Shown here: positions 35,593-44,265 of the stretch, piece after piece
Layout: each line of letters begins with the position of its first letter
How positions within the stretch are numbered: the stretch's first letter is position 1
NCBI GenBank assembly: GCA_031415055.1
Contig: JANOQZ010000042.1
Location: forward strand, 1 to 64,000
Direction: 5' to 3'
Origin: JANMOK01 sp031415055
Lineage (GTDB): Bacteria > Pseudomonadota > Alphaproteobacteria > Rhodobacterales > Rhodobacteraceae
Length of the DNA stretch: 64,000 bases
Position numbers and translations under genes: made by a program
The notes under the pieces: model-generated
Told to the model about the DNA's origin: nothing
What the model saw: only the letters and a program-made list of their open reading frames with translations
Databases searched by the model: none

Positions 35593-38315
35593 GTCAAAGC
35601 GCTTTCCGCGCCGCGCTGAATCGCTTCGCGTAGTCGAGCTTCGATGACCTTCTGTTTGCTATCGGAATGCAATTTCAACCCGAACAAATCTTTCACGTAA
35701 AACGTATCCACCGCCTGCTCGCCATAGGTGGCGATAACAGCGGAAGCAATCGAGATGTTGTTGGCAGTCAACGTGCGGGCCAGATCGTGCAAAAGACCGG
35801 GCCTATCCCGGGTGTCGACTTCGATCAAAGTGTGAATGTCCGATGCCAGATTGTCGAACGTAATCGCCGTGGGCACGACAAAGTCCTTCTCGCGCTTTTT
35901 CACCTTGTCCCTGGTCTTCAAGGCGTCCCGCGCAATCACTTCACCCTTCAACGTTTGCGAAATCATCTTGCGCAATCGCATCAGCCGCGACTTTTCGTAC
36001 GGTCGGCCATCCATATCTTGGATCCAAAACACCGCCGTCGCCAGTCCATCGGAACTGGTATATGTCCGCGCATCCACCACATTGGCCCCCGATAAAGCCA
36101 AGGCGCCGGCAAATCGGGCAAAAATCCCCGGATGATCCTGCATCACAAAACAGGCCCGCGTGGCGTCGCGGCTGTCATCGGGTTCGACACTGGAATTGAC
36201 TTCATCCTCGCTAACATCCAACAACAATTCGGCAAAAACCCGGTGCGTTGCCGTATCCAACCCCAACCAATAAGCGCTGTAATGCCGCGAACATTCGGTT
36301 TTGATCTTGCCGACAGGCCAATCGGCAAGAGCCGTCGTCAGTTCCGCCTTGGCGTGTTCCACCCGCGTTCCTTGGCTCTGCGTCGTGCTGCCGTCGCTCA
36401 AAACGTCCAAGGTCTGCTGGAACAACCCGCGTAGAAGCACTGCTTTCCAGTTGTTCCATACATCGGGACCAACACCGCGAATGTCGCAAACTGTCAGTAC
36501 CGTCAGCAGTCGCAGCCGCACCGGGTTGCCCACCGCCTCGGCGAAATTCCGTATCGTGCGCGGGTCAGCCGTGTCGCGTTTCTGCGCCGTATCCGACATC
36601 AACAAATGGTTGCGCACCAGCCAGACCACTGTCTCCGTCTCATGCGGCTCCAACCCCAACCGCGGACAAATCGCCGCCGCGATTTCAGCGCCTATCACGG
36701 AATGATCCTCTGGCCGACCTTTGCCAATGTCGTGCAGCAACATCGCCACATACAATATCCGTCGGTTGACCCCTTTGGCCAAAATCTCGGAAACCACGGG
36801 CAAGTCTTCCTTCAATTCACCCCGCTCAATCTTGGACATTTGCGAGATGCATTGGATGATGTGCTCGTCCACCGTGTAATGGTGATACATGTTGAACTGC
36901 ATCATGGCGACGATCCGGCCAAATTCCGGGATGAACGCGCCCAAAACCCCCAATTCGTTCATGTTGCGCAAGGTGCGATCCGGGTTGTTGCGGCTGAGCA
37001 GCATTTCCAGAAAAATCCGGTTGGCTTCCGGGTCGGCTTGAACCTCTGCGTCAATGCGGTTCAGGTTTTTGGTCACTAGGCGCATAACATCTGGGTGAAT
37101 TTGCAGGTCGGAACGCACGCCTTCTTCGAACAGACGTAGAAAGTTCACTGGGTCTTGGGCAAATTCCACCGGGTCGGCGGCATCCAATCGCCCGTTGTGC
37201 AGACGAAACCCGGTCGCTGTGGAATCGCGGCCAAAGCCGAACATGTTCAGAATTGACTGCCGCAATTTGGGCCGCTTTTTCACATGCTGCTCTTCCAGGG
37301 CAACCAGAAAAATCCGGGTCAATTCACCGACTTCGCGGGCATGGATGAAATAGGTCTGCATGAACCGCTCAACCGCCCTTTGCCCGTCGCTATCTTTGAA
37401 CCCCAAGGCCAGGGCGATTTCGGTCTGGGTATCAAACGACAATTGCTCGGTCGCGCGTCCGGCCAGCAAATGCAATTGGCAGCGCACCGTCCACAGAAAA
37501 GCTTCGGCTTTGACAAACACCGCATATTCGTCTTGCGAGAACACGCCCAAGCCGACCAATTCGGCATTCTGTTTGGTGTTGTGCAAATACTTGGCAATCC
37601 AGAATAAAGTCTGCAAATCGCGCAGGCCGCCTTTGCCTTCCTTCACATTCGGCTCAACCAGATAGCGCGACCCACCCTGTCGATCATGTCGCTCGGCACG
37701 CTCCAGCAACTTGGCCTCGACAAACTCGGGACCGGAGTTTTGGAACAATTCGCGCCACAGTCGTTCGTCCAAAGACTCGGCCAATGGGCGATGCCCCCCC
37801 AAAAAGCGATGCTCTAACAACGACGTTCTTATGGTGATGTCCGCTTTAGCCAACCGCAGACAATCATCGATCGAGCGCACCGAATGCCCGACTTTCAGTT
37901 TCAAATCCCACAGAAAATACAACGTGCTTTCAATCACGCTCTCGCCCCAGGCGGTCTGGTTATACGGCGTCAAAAACAAAAGATCGACGTCAGAAAATGG
38001 TGCCATCTCGGCCCGGCCATAGCCACCCACCGCAACCGCACATATCCGCTGCGCGGTGGTTGGGTTAGGCAGCGGGTGGATATGCGTCTGCACCAAATCC
38101 AACACCGCGCAAACAATTGCATCGGTGACACCGCTATAGGCGGCAATCGCTTTGGGCGCTTGAAGGGGGTCTTTTCGCAGCATCGCCGCGATCTTTTCGC
38201 GCTCTTGCGCAAGGAATTCTTTCAGACGTGCCAATACAACGCGCCGCTGATCTTCGCGCGTCTTGCTGGCAGCGTTCAACGAAAAAATCTCGTCGCGCAA
38301 AGCCTCGTGCGACAC
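35589..38315 (-). CDS. glnD: Bifunctional PII uridylyltransferase/uridylyl-removing enzyme
   Basis: GlnD senses glutamine and uridylylates or deuridylylates PII proteins. The 908-residue protein has, in order, a nucleotidyltransferase domain (VGGYGRAEMAPFSDVDLLFL), an HD domain with LLHDIGKGRPEDHS, and two ACT domains at the C-terminus (ATRACFVMQDHPGIFARFAG and EVDTRDRPGLLHDLARTL). It starts at a GTG at 38315, five bases after the lpoA-like gene, and overlaps murJ. The glnD-murJ order is usual in alphaproteobacteria. Confidence 0.96.
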   Translation of the reverse strand: MSHEALRDEIFSLNAASKTREDQRRVVLARLKEFLAQEREKIAAMLRKDPLQAPKAIAAYSGVTDAIVCAVLDLVQTHIHPLPNPTTAQRICAVAVGGYGRAEMAPFSDVDLLFLTPYNQTAWGESVIESTLYFLWDLKLKVGHSVRSIDDCLRLAKADITIRTSLLEHRFLGGHRPLAESLDERLWRELFQNSGPEFVEAKLLERAERHDRQGGSRYLVEPNVKEGKGGLRDLQTLFWIAKYLHNTKQNAELVGLGVFSQDEYAVFVKAEAFLWTVRCQLHLLAGRATEQLSFDTQTEIALALGFKDSDGQRAVERFMQTYFIHAREVGELTRIFLVALEEQHVKKRPKLRQSILNMFGFGRDSTATGFRLHNGRLDAADPVEFAQDPVNFLRLFEEGVRSDLQIHPDVMRLVTKNLNRIDAEVQADPEANRIFLEMLLSRNNPDRTLRNMNELGVLGAFIPEFGRIVAMMQFNMYHHYTVDEHIIQCISQMSKIERGELKEDLPVVSEILAKGVNRRILYVAMLLHDIGKGRPEDHSVIGAEIAAAICPRLGLEPHETETVVWLVRNHLLMSDTAQKRDTADPRTIRNFAEAVGNPVRLRLLTVLTVCDIRGVGPDVWNNWKAVLLRGLFQQTLDVLSDGSTTQSQGTRVEHAKAELTTALADWPVGKIKTECSRHYSAYWLGLDTATHRVFAELLLDVSEDEVNSSVEPDDSRDATRACFVMQDHPGIFARFAGALALSGANVVDARTYTSSDGLATAVFWIQDMDGRPYEKSRLMRLRKMISQTLKGEVIARDALKTRDKVKKREKDFVVPTAITFDNLASDIHTLIEVDTRDRPGLLHDLARTLTANNISIASAVIATYGEQAVDTFYVKDLFGLKLHSDSKQKVIEARLREAIQRGAESALT

Positions 38316-38320
38316 GACGC

Positions 38321-39487
38321 TCAGCTTTCCGGTCCGCCAAAACTGCGCGACGCCGGATCGACAATGGTGGCAACACCGGCATTGACCTGCATCACTGCCA
38401 AACCACGTTCATTGCCGCCATTTGCCAGCAGCCGAAACACGCCGTTGACCCCGGCAAATCCCGATGGATCGGTGATATGCGCCACCGAAAAAGGATCGTG
38501 GTCGTCGCTGGAGCGTGCCGCATTCAACATCGCGCCAACGGCGGCGACGGCATCATAGGCGACACCCGACAAATCATGCGGTGCCTCGCCATGGGCGGCC
38601 AGATAGCGGCTCTCAAACTGCCGGGTCAGTGACGGGTCGGGCAAAGCAAACCACCCGCCGGCAAGACTGGGCTGCGCCAAGGTGTCGGCACTGGCATCCC
38701 AGCGCGTCAGCCCGATGAACTGATAGGCGCTTTGGCCCAAACCGGCCGAGCGTAGACCTGCAGTGATAAAACCCAAGCCGCCGGTCGGCGTGTCGGTGAA
38801 CAAAACCGCATTGGCCCCGGTGGATTTCATCTGCTCCGCAATGCCAGCCGTGGCGGCACCAATGCCCTCAACCGTCAGCGGATAAGACGCCGCAGCAGCC
38901 AACGTCGCACCTCGTGCTGCAATCGCGGCCTCCACCGCCGCGCGACCCGCCGCACCATCGACGCCTTCCTGAGAGACGATGCCGATATTGCGCAACCCGC
39001 GTGCAACAGAAAACCCAACCAGCCGGTCGGCGACCGAAGCATAGGTGACGCCCAAGACATAGACGCCATTTCCGGCAACCAAGGCGTTGTTGGAAAAACC
39101 AAGCACCGGCACTCCCGCAGCATGCGCCACCGGGCCAACCGCCGCCGTCTCCACCGCAAACAATGGTCCCACCAATATTTTCGCGCCTTCCGCAATCGCC
39201 AAAGACGCAGCAGCCGCGGCGCTTGGACCGTCCCCAGTGGTTGGATAGAGGCGTAAGTCAATCTCTGCGCCGGTCACATCGGCCTGCGCCATCTTTGCCG
39301 CATTGGCCAAAGCTTCAGCCAATTTCACATCTTGCGGATTTTCCGCGCTCAAGGGCACCAACAGGCCGATGATAACCGCGCGTGAAGGGTCAATATCGCC
39401 GGAAGTGGGTACAAGAGCAGCATCGCAGCCAAGCAAGAGCCCGAAAGCCAGAAGTCCAGGCAAGACTTTGAACAATTTCGTCCCCAT
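38321..39487 (-). CDS. Penicillin-binding-protein activator, LpoA/YraM-like lipoprotein
   Basis: The protein has 388 residues from the ATG at 39487. It starts MGTKLFKVLPGLLAFGLLLG followed by the lipobox Cys, so it is a lipoprotein. The rest is a periplasmic-binding-protein-like fold of type 1 (AVIIGLLVPLSAENPQDVKL, EGAKILVGPLFAVETAAVGP). It diverges from rsmI-yraN, as lpoA/yraM does in gammaproteobacteria, which supports the name. In that group LpoA activates PBP1A from the outer membrane; here the role is inferred. A branched-chain amino acid receptor is less likely, as no transporter genes are near. Confidence 0.8.
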   Translation of the reverse strand: MGTKLFKVLPGLLAFGLLLGCDAALVPTSGDIDPSRAVIIGLLVPLSAENPQDVKLAEALANAAKMAQADVTGAEIDLRLYPTTGDGPSAAAAASLAIAEGAKILVGPLFAVETAAVGPVAHAAGVPVLGFSNNALVAGNGVYVLGVTYASVADRLVGFSVARGLRNIGIVSQEGVDGAAGRAAVEAAIAARGATLAAAASYPLTVEGIGAATAGIAEQMKSTGANAVLFTDTPTGGLGFITAGLRSAGLGQSAYQFIGLTRWDASADTLAQPSLAGGWFALPDPSLTRQFESRYLAAHGEAPHDLSGVAYDAVAAVGAMLNAARSSDDHDPFSVAHITDPSGFAGVNGVFRLLANGGNERGLAVMQVNAGVATIVDPASRSFGGPES

Positions 39488-39570
39488 GATTGCTTCACCC
39501 ACCAAATACTGACTCGACGCGATCAAACGTGTAAGACCACGGCGAACCCAAGTAAACGATAGACAGGCTA

Positions 39571-40431
39571 TTGATTTTGGAACATCCCGCGCTGCAAGCA
39601 GGCCTTTATCTGGTCGCCACCCCCATTGGCACGGCAGGCGACATTACGCTGCGTGCGTTGGATATCCTGGCCAAAGCCGATGCCATTGCCGCCGAAGACA
39701 CTCGCCAAGCCCGCAAACTGATGGATATTCACGGTATTGCCCTGAACAAACGGCCCCTGATCCCTTACCACGACCACAACGGGGCGACGCAACGGCCGCG
39801 CTTGCTGGAACTGGTGCGCGGTGACAAGTCTTTGGCTTATGTTTCCGACGCTGGCACGCCGTTGATCGCTGATCCAGGTTACAAGTTGGCACAAACCATG
39901 ATTGCTGAGGGTCTGCCGGTAACCTCCGCCCCCGGCGCTTCAGCGCTTCTCGCTGCATTGTCGGTTTCCGGCCTACCTACAGACCGGTTTCTGTTTGCCG
40001 GCTTCTTGCCCCCCAAGTCAGCGGCCCGCCGCAGTGCCTTACGCGAACTGTCATCGGTCCCTGCGACACTGGTTTTCTTCGAATCGCCCAACCGACTTCC
40101 GGCGTCTTTGGCCGATATGTTTGCTGAACTCGGCAACCGTCCCGCCGCGATCTGCCGAGAATTAACCAAAAAATTTGAAGAAATTCGTCGCGGTTCCTTG
40201 CAGGAACTTTGCGATTCTGCGGCGCAAATGACTTTGAAAGGTGAGTTTGTGGTGGTTTTGGGCCCTCCGGAACAGCGCGTTGCGTCACAAGATGAAATCG
40301 ACTCGCTTCTCCGCGAGGCCCTCAAAACCCAATCCGTTAACGATGCTGCAACACATCTATCCACATTGTTTCACCAACCACGTAAGCTTCTCTACGCCCG
40401 TGCCTTGAAATTGAAAGAATCGCCAGAATGA
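39571..40431 (+). CDS. rsmI: 16S rRNA (cytidine1402-2'-O)-methyltransferase
   Basis: RsmI methylates the ribose of C1402 in the ribosomal P site. The 286-residue protein has GLYLVATPIGTAGDITLRAL followed by AEDTRQARKLM, and YVSDAGTPLIADPG, all hallmarks of the family. The start is a TTG at 39571 with ACAGG upstream. The gene overlaps yraN through ATGA. Confidence 0.95.
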   Translation: MILEHPALQAGLYLVATPIGTAGDITLRALDILAKADAIAAEDTRQARKLMDIHGIALNKRPLIPYHDHNGATQRPRLLELVRGDKSLAYVSDAGTPLIADPGYKLAQTMIAEGLPVTSAPGASALLAALSVSGLPTDRFLFAGFLPPKSAARRSALRELSSVPATLVFFESPNRLPASLADMFAELGNRPAAICRELTKKFEEIRRGSLQELCDSAAQMTLKGEFVVVLGPPEQRVASQDEIDSLLREALKTQSVNDAATHLSTLFHQPRKLLYARALKLKESPE

Positions 40432-40796
40432 ATCGCAGTGTCGTCGGTCAGCAGGCTTACAGTTCCGGTATCATGGCCGAAGGTTTGGCCGCGCAAATCT
40501 ATCTGTCGCGTTCTGCCGCGCTTTTGGGCCAACGCACCCGTATCGGCGGCAGCGAAATTGATATGATCGTGCGCGATGCCGATGAAACCGTCTTTGTCGA
40601 AGTCAAAGCCCGCCGCACCCTTGCGGACGCCGCCTATGCCGTCTCACCGCGCCAGTCAGCCCGCCTTGCCGTTGCCGCCCAAGCATGGTTGGAACGTGAG
40701 GGTCGGCAAAATGACAATATCCGTTTTGATGTCGTCCTCATCGACCGGCAAGGCAACAGCGAAATTCTGGAAAACGCCCTCTCCTTTGACGGTTAA
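40428..40796 (+). CDS. YraN/UPF0102 family endonuclease-like protein
   Basis: The protein has 122 residues. The restriction-endonuclease-like core is visible as ALLGQRTRIGGSEIDMIVRD followed by VFVEVKARRT, giving an E-x-D...E-V-K pattern. The family has a predicted nuclease fold and occurs next to rsmI in many proteobacteria. Its cellular role is not settled. Confidence 0.9.
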   Translation: MNRSVVGQQAYSSGIMAEGLAAQIYLSRSAALLGQRTRIGGSEIDMIVRDADETVFVEVKARRTLADAAYAVSPRQSARLAVAAQAWLEREGRQNDNIRFDVVLIDRQGNSEILENALSFDG

Positions 40797-40866
40797 TCAC
40801 CCATGCCCCTTGCGTCGCGCCTAAACCTGCGCCACCTCTGCGATGAACTTTTCGTCCGAGGAAACA

Positions 40867-41817
40867 ATGGCCCTCAAAGTTGCATTCCAAATGGACCCGA
40901 TCGGGCCCATCGACATCAACGCGGATTCCACGTTCCGCATCGCGGAAGAGGCTCAGACCCGCGGCCACTCGCTCTTCTATTACACCCCCGACAGGCTTGC
41001 CTTTGACCAAGGCCTCGTCACCGCTCGCGGGTGGCCGCTGACGGTTCGCCGGGAAATTGGCAACCACTTCGCCCTTGGCACCGTGCAAACCATCGACCTC
41101 GGCAGCCAAGACGTGGTTTGGCTGCGCCAAGACCCGCCTTTCGACATGAGCTATATCACCACCACCCATATCCTCGATCTGATCCACCCCAAAACCCTTG
41201 TCGTCAACGACCCGACTTGGGTGCGCAATTATCCCGAAAAACTGCTGGTCCTGCAATTTCCGCATCTGACCCCGCCCACAATGATCGCCCGCGACCTGGC
41301 GACTTTGCGCGAGTTCAAACACCAACACGGCGACATCATCCTCAAGCCGCTGTACGGCAACGGCGGTGCGGGGGTGTTCCGCCTCGACCCCAATGACCGC
41401 AACCTGAGCGCACTGCACGAATTGTTCAGTGGTATGAACCGCGAACCATTGATCGCCCAGAAATTTCTTCCCGCTGTATCAAAGGGCGATAAGCGCATCA
41501 TCTTGGTCGACGGCGTGGCCGTTGGTGCCATCAACCGAGTGCCGCAACCCGGCGAGACCCGCTCCAACATGCATGTCGGCGGCAGGCCCGAAAAGGTTGA
41601 GCTAACCGAGCGCGACCACGAAATCTGTGCCGCCATCGGGCCCTTGCTGCGCGAGAAGGGCCAGATCTTCGTCGGAATCGATGTGATTGGCGATTATCTG
41701 ACCGAAATAAACCTCACCTCACCCACCGGCATTCAGGAACTGGAACGGTTTGACAGCATCAACGTGGCGGCGATGATTTGGCAGGCGATTGAAACACGGC
41801 GCGAAAGCCACGTCTGA
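40867..41817 (+). CDS. gshB: Glutathione synthase
   Basis: This ATP-grasp enzyme joins gamma-glutamylcysteine and glycine. The 316-residue protein starts MALKVAFQMDPIGPIDINAD. The ATP-grasp parts include DIILKPLYGNGGAGVFRLDP and FVGIDVIGDYLTEINLTSPT. GAGGAAACA directly before the ATG at 40867 supports this start over the in-frame ATG at 40843. It converges with the NYN gene. Confidence 0.96.
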   Translation: MALKVAFQMDPIGPIDINADSTFRIAEEAQTRGHSLFYYTPDRLAFDQGLVTARGWPLTVRREIGNHFALGTVQTIDLGSQDVVWLRQDPPFDMSYITTTHILDLIHPKTLVVNDPTWVRNYPEKLLVLQFPHLTPPTMIARDLATLREFKHQHGDIILKPLYGNGGAGVFRLDPNDRNLSALHELFSGMNREPLIAQKFLPAVSKGDKRIILVDGVAVGAINRVPQPGETRSNMHVGGRPEKVELTERDHEICAAIGPLLREKGQIFVGIDVIGDYLTEINLTSPTGIQELERFDSINVAAMIWQAIETRRESHV

Positions 41818-41834
41818 GAATTGCTCTGCAGTGG

Positions 41835-42556
41835 TTACTCCTTGGCCGGCTTCAATCTAATTCGAACCCCACCGGTTTTTGGACGGTCAATTTCAAACAC
41901 GCCTGTTGCATAAACAAGATCGACCAATTTCGCTTGACCATAACTTCGTGGATCAAAGTCGGGATAAATCGCATAAAGCCGCATTCCCACTGGGCTAAGA
42001 TTATCCCAACCCTCCGCATCGTCCTCAATTTCGTCCATCGCTTTGCGGATCAAAGGTATGGCTTTGGCAGGAGGTTGCGATTTGTGGGCCGCTTGATTGC
42101 CGTTCGATTCTGGTTTTGCAAGATTTTCGTGAAAATAAATCTTGTGCAGGCTTGCCTAAAACTTTCAGGCGTCTTTTGCTCGCCGAAACCAAACACGTCG
42201 GCTCCGTGTTCGCGTAGGCGGGCTGCCAACCGGGTAAAATCGTTGTCGGATGAAACCAAGCAAAAGCCGCGGAACCGGCCCATATGCATCAAGTCCATCG
42301 CGTCTATGACCAGCGCAATATCTGACGAATTTTTACCTTTCGTGTAAGCGAATTGTTGATGGGGCTGGATCGCATGTTTGGCCAATATGTCAGCCCAACC
42401 TTTCAAACGCGTGCCGGAAAAATCTCCATAAATCCGCCGTAAATTAACTTCACCAAATTTAGCCGCTTCATCAAAAATCGCGCCGACCGTCGAGGACTGC
42501 GCGTTGTCCGCATCTATCAAAACCGCCAACGATTTGTTTGTCGAGCCGTCTGCCAT
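41835..42556 (-). pseudogene. NYN-domain nuclease with OST-HTH, broken by a frameshift
   Basis: The first frame (from 42556) encodes an NYN/LabA-like PIN-fold domain: LAVLIDADNAQSSTVGAIFD, later GKNSSDIALVIDAMDLM and LVSSDNDFTRLA. It loses the homology near 42128 and stops at 42050. The reading continues one base out of frame (ENLAKPESNGNQ...) into an OST-HTH/LOTUS domain, GMRLYAIYPDFDPRSYGQAK, ending at 41835. Inserting one base at ACG-AAA (42127-42130) restores a single 240-residue protein. Such proteins are predicted RNases with an RNA-binding tail. The break may be a real mutation or a sequencing error. Confidence 0.82.
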
Positions 42557-42879
42557 GCAGGGCGCTTAGCAATGAAATTTGGCGGCACCAAGGCGGGGGA
42601 AAGTGACGCGCGAATGGGCGCTTGCTGCGTGAAAATGCCGTTTAGAATCGAAACCGGAAATTGCGCGCTTGGGTGCTTTTCTCAGGGCCAAATTCGATGA
42701 ATTCGCGCGGATTGAAAACTTTCTTTCGGAACGTGCCCATCATATTCACAGCATTTTCCGCGTAAGCCATTGATATTATTTACTATAGTGAACATTCAGG
42801 CTCATTCCCGGGCCCGCGTATGCACGCCCGGTGCACGCTTGGTGCACAATCATTTCATGCGCATTTTGCTCTGTCCACG
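42557..42879. other. Gap of 323 bases between the NYN gene and the transglycosylase gene
   Basis: I see no protein or RNA gene here. It holds the three-unit 11-base repeat array (42815-42847). The part nearest 42557 is the probable promoter region of the NYN gene, but no convincing -35/-10 pair can be named. The stretch 42770-42800 (TATTATTTACTATAGTGAAC) is locally AT-rich. Confidence 0.6.
42815..42847 (-). repeat. Three GTGCAC-N5 units at 11-base spacing, second locus
   Basis: Read on the minus strand the units are GTGCACCAAGC, GTGCACCGGGC and GTGCATACGCG. They match units 1, 3 and 4 of the array at 10373; the unit GTGCACAACGC is missing here. The array starts 33 bases after the stop of the transglycosylase gene, in the same orientation. 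Confidence 0.8.
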
Positions 42880-44103
42880 TCAGCGCAAACGTCGCAGCAA
42901 ATCCAGCGAAACGTACCCATCAGGCACCAATCCGGCACGGCGTTGAAAGTTGCGGACAGCCGCCAAAGTCTTTGGCCCAATCTTGCCGTCCATCCCGCCA
43001 GTCGAAAATCCGGCTTGGGTAAGCCGTTGTTGTAACTCAACTTTTTCCGCTTTGCTCAAAACCCGATCATCCCGTGGCCAACCAGTTGAAAGCCCCGATC
43101 CGCCATAAATTCGGTCGCCCAAATGGCCAACGGCAAGAGCATAGGAATTGGCGTTGTTATAGCGTTTGATGACCCGAAAGTTCTGAAACACCGCAAACAC
43201 CGGTCCCCTACCACCGGCAGGGGCAAAAAGCCCAGCCGCCCCGAAATCTGGTAGCCTTTCACCACTCGCCGTCGTGACGCCCAGTCCGCGCCAGACCGAA
43301 ACCGGCTGGCGATTATCGGGATCGACTTGGGTCCAATCAAACCCTTGTGGCAAACGCACTTCCACCCCCCAAGGCTGGCCCTTGGTCCAACCAGATTGAC
43401 GCAAATAGTTGGCGGTCGAGGCCAAGGCATCAGGTGGAAACCAGATGTCACGGGTGCCATCGCCTGTAAAATCAACAGCATAGGCGAGGAAGGATGTGGG
43501 AATAAACTGCGTATGCCCCATGCCGCCCGCCCAAGACCCCAGCATCCGCGACGGGTCTTTGTCACCCGACTGCACTATATGTAGTGCCGCAATCAACTGT
43601 TCCTCGGCAAAACCACGACGGCGACCGTCATAAGCCAGCGTGGCCAAGGCTTCGATGATATTATAGCCGCCGGTAAACCCGCCATAGGCCGATTCCATCC
43701 CCCAAATCGCCAGCACGACGCGTTTGTCGACGCCATAACGCGCCTCGATTGCGGCCAATTCCTGCTTGAATTCGCGGGCCTTATCCTGCCCATTCTCGAT
43801 TCTAGTCGAGGACACGGCGGTATCGAGATATTCCCATATTTGCTTGGTGAATTCGGCCTGTTTGCGGTCTTTGGCAATCACGTCCGGGTTATAGCTAACG
43901 CCCTGAAACGACCGATCAAACGTGTTGCCGGAAATGCCGTTGGCCAAAGCCTTGGCCCGAAAGCCGGATCGCCATTGCGCAAAGCCAGCGGCGGATTGGG
44001 CGGTGACGATGGGGTCGGACATGCTGGATTCTTGGGCAAAAAGCGCCGTTGGTGCAAGCGTCAGCGCAAAAGCCAATCCAATCGCGACAAATTTGTGGGG
44101 CAT
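42880..44103 (-). CDS. Lytic murein transglycosylase, MltB family, with peptidoglycan-binding domain
   Basis: The protein has 407 residues, with signal peptide MPHKFVAIGLAFALTLAPTA LFAQE (two parts). The transglycosylase domain has the catalytic Glu in VVLAIWGMESAYGGFTGGYN and the later GGMGHTQFIPTSFLAYAVDF. The last 60 residues are a PG-binding type 1 domain (VELQQRLTQAGFSTGGMDGK, IGPKTLAAVRNFQ). It cleaves glycan strands in the periplasm. There is no lipobox, so it is a soluble MltB-like enzyme rather than a lipoprotein. Confidence 0.92.
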   Translation of the reverse strand: MPHKFVAIGLAFALTLAPTALFAQESSMSDPIVTAQSAAGFAQWRSGFRAKALANGISGNTFDRSFQGVSYNPDVIAKDRKQAEFTKQIWEYLDTAVSSTRIENGQDKAREFKQELAAIEARYGVDKRVVLAIWGMESAYGGFTGGYNIIEALATLAYDGRRRGFAEEQLIAALHIVQSGDKDPSRMLGSWAGGMGHTQFIPTSFLAYAVDFTGDGTRDIWFPPDALASTANYLRQSGWTKGQPWGVEVRLPQGFDWTQVDPDNRQPVSVWRGLGVTTASGERLPDFGAAGLFAPAGGRGPVFAVFQNFRVIKRYNNANSYALAVGHLGDRIYGGSGLSTGWPRDDRVLSKAEKVELQQRLTQAGFSTGGMDGKIGPKTLAAVRNFQRRAGLVPDGYVSLDLLRRLR

Positions 44104-44192
44104 TTTCTTCTCCTGCTCGGAATTTTTCTTTGCAGTCTAGCGCGAAGGCGGAATGGGCGGAAGGGTCGATTGCCCTAAGCTCGTTCACGCTT

Positions 44193-44258
44193 TCACCGCG
44201 TCGCCTCGCGTTCACGTTTGATCCTTGACTTGCCTAATTGCTGTTTCGGCCCGCCACG
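44193..44258 (-). pseudogene. Remnant of the 3' end of an rnr gene
   Basis: Read on the minus strand this encodes RGGPKQQLGKSRIKREREA then T-R-stop. It matches the C-terminus of the intact RNase R at 45596, which reads RGGPKRQLVKSRIKRGREAV and continues with eight more residues. The DNA is clearly related but diverged. It starts 8 bases after the stop of the APH-like kinase gene. The kinase gene is therefore bracketed by an intact rnr and a second rnr 3' end. Confidence 0.75.
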
Positions 44259-44265
44259 ATGCCAG

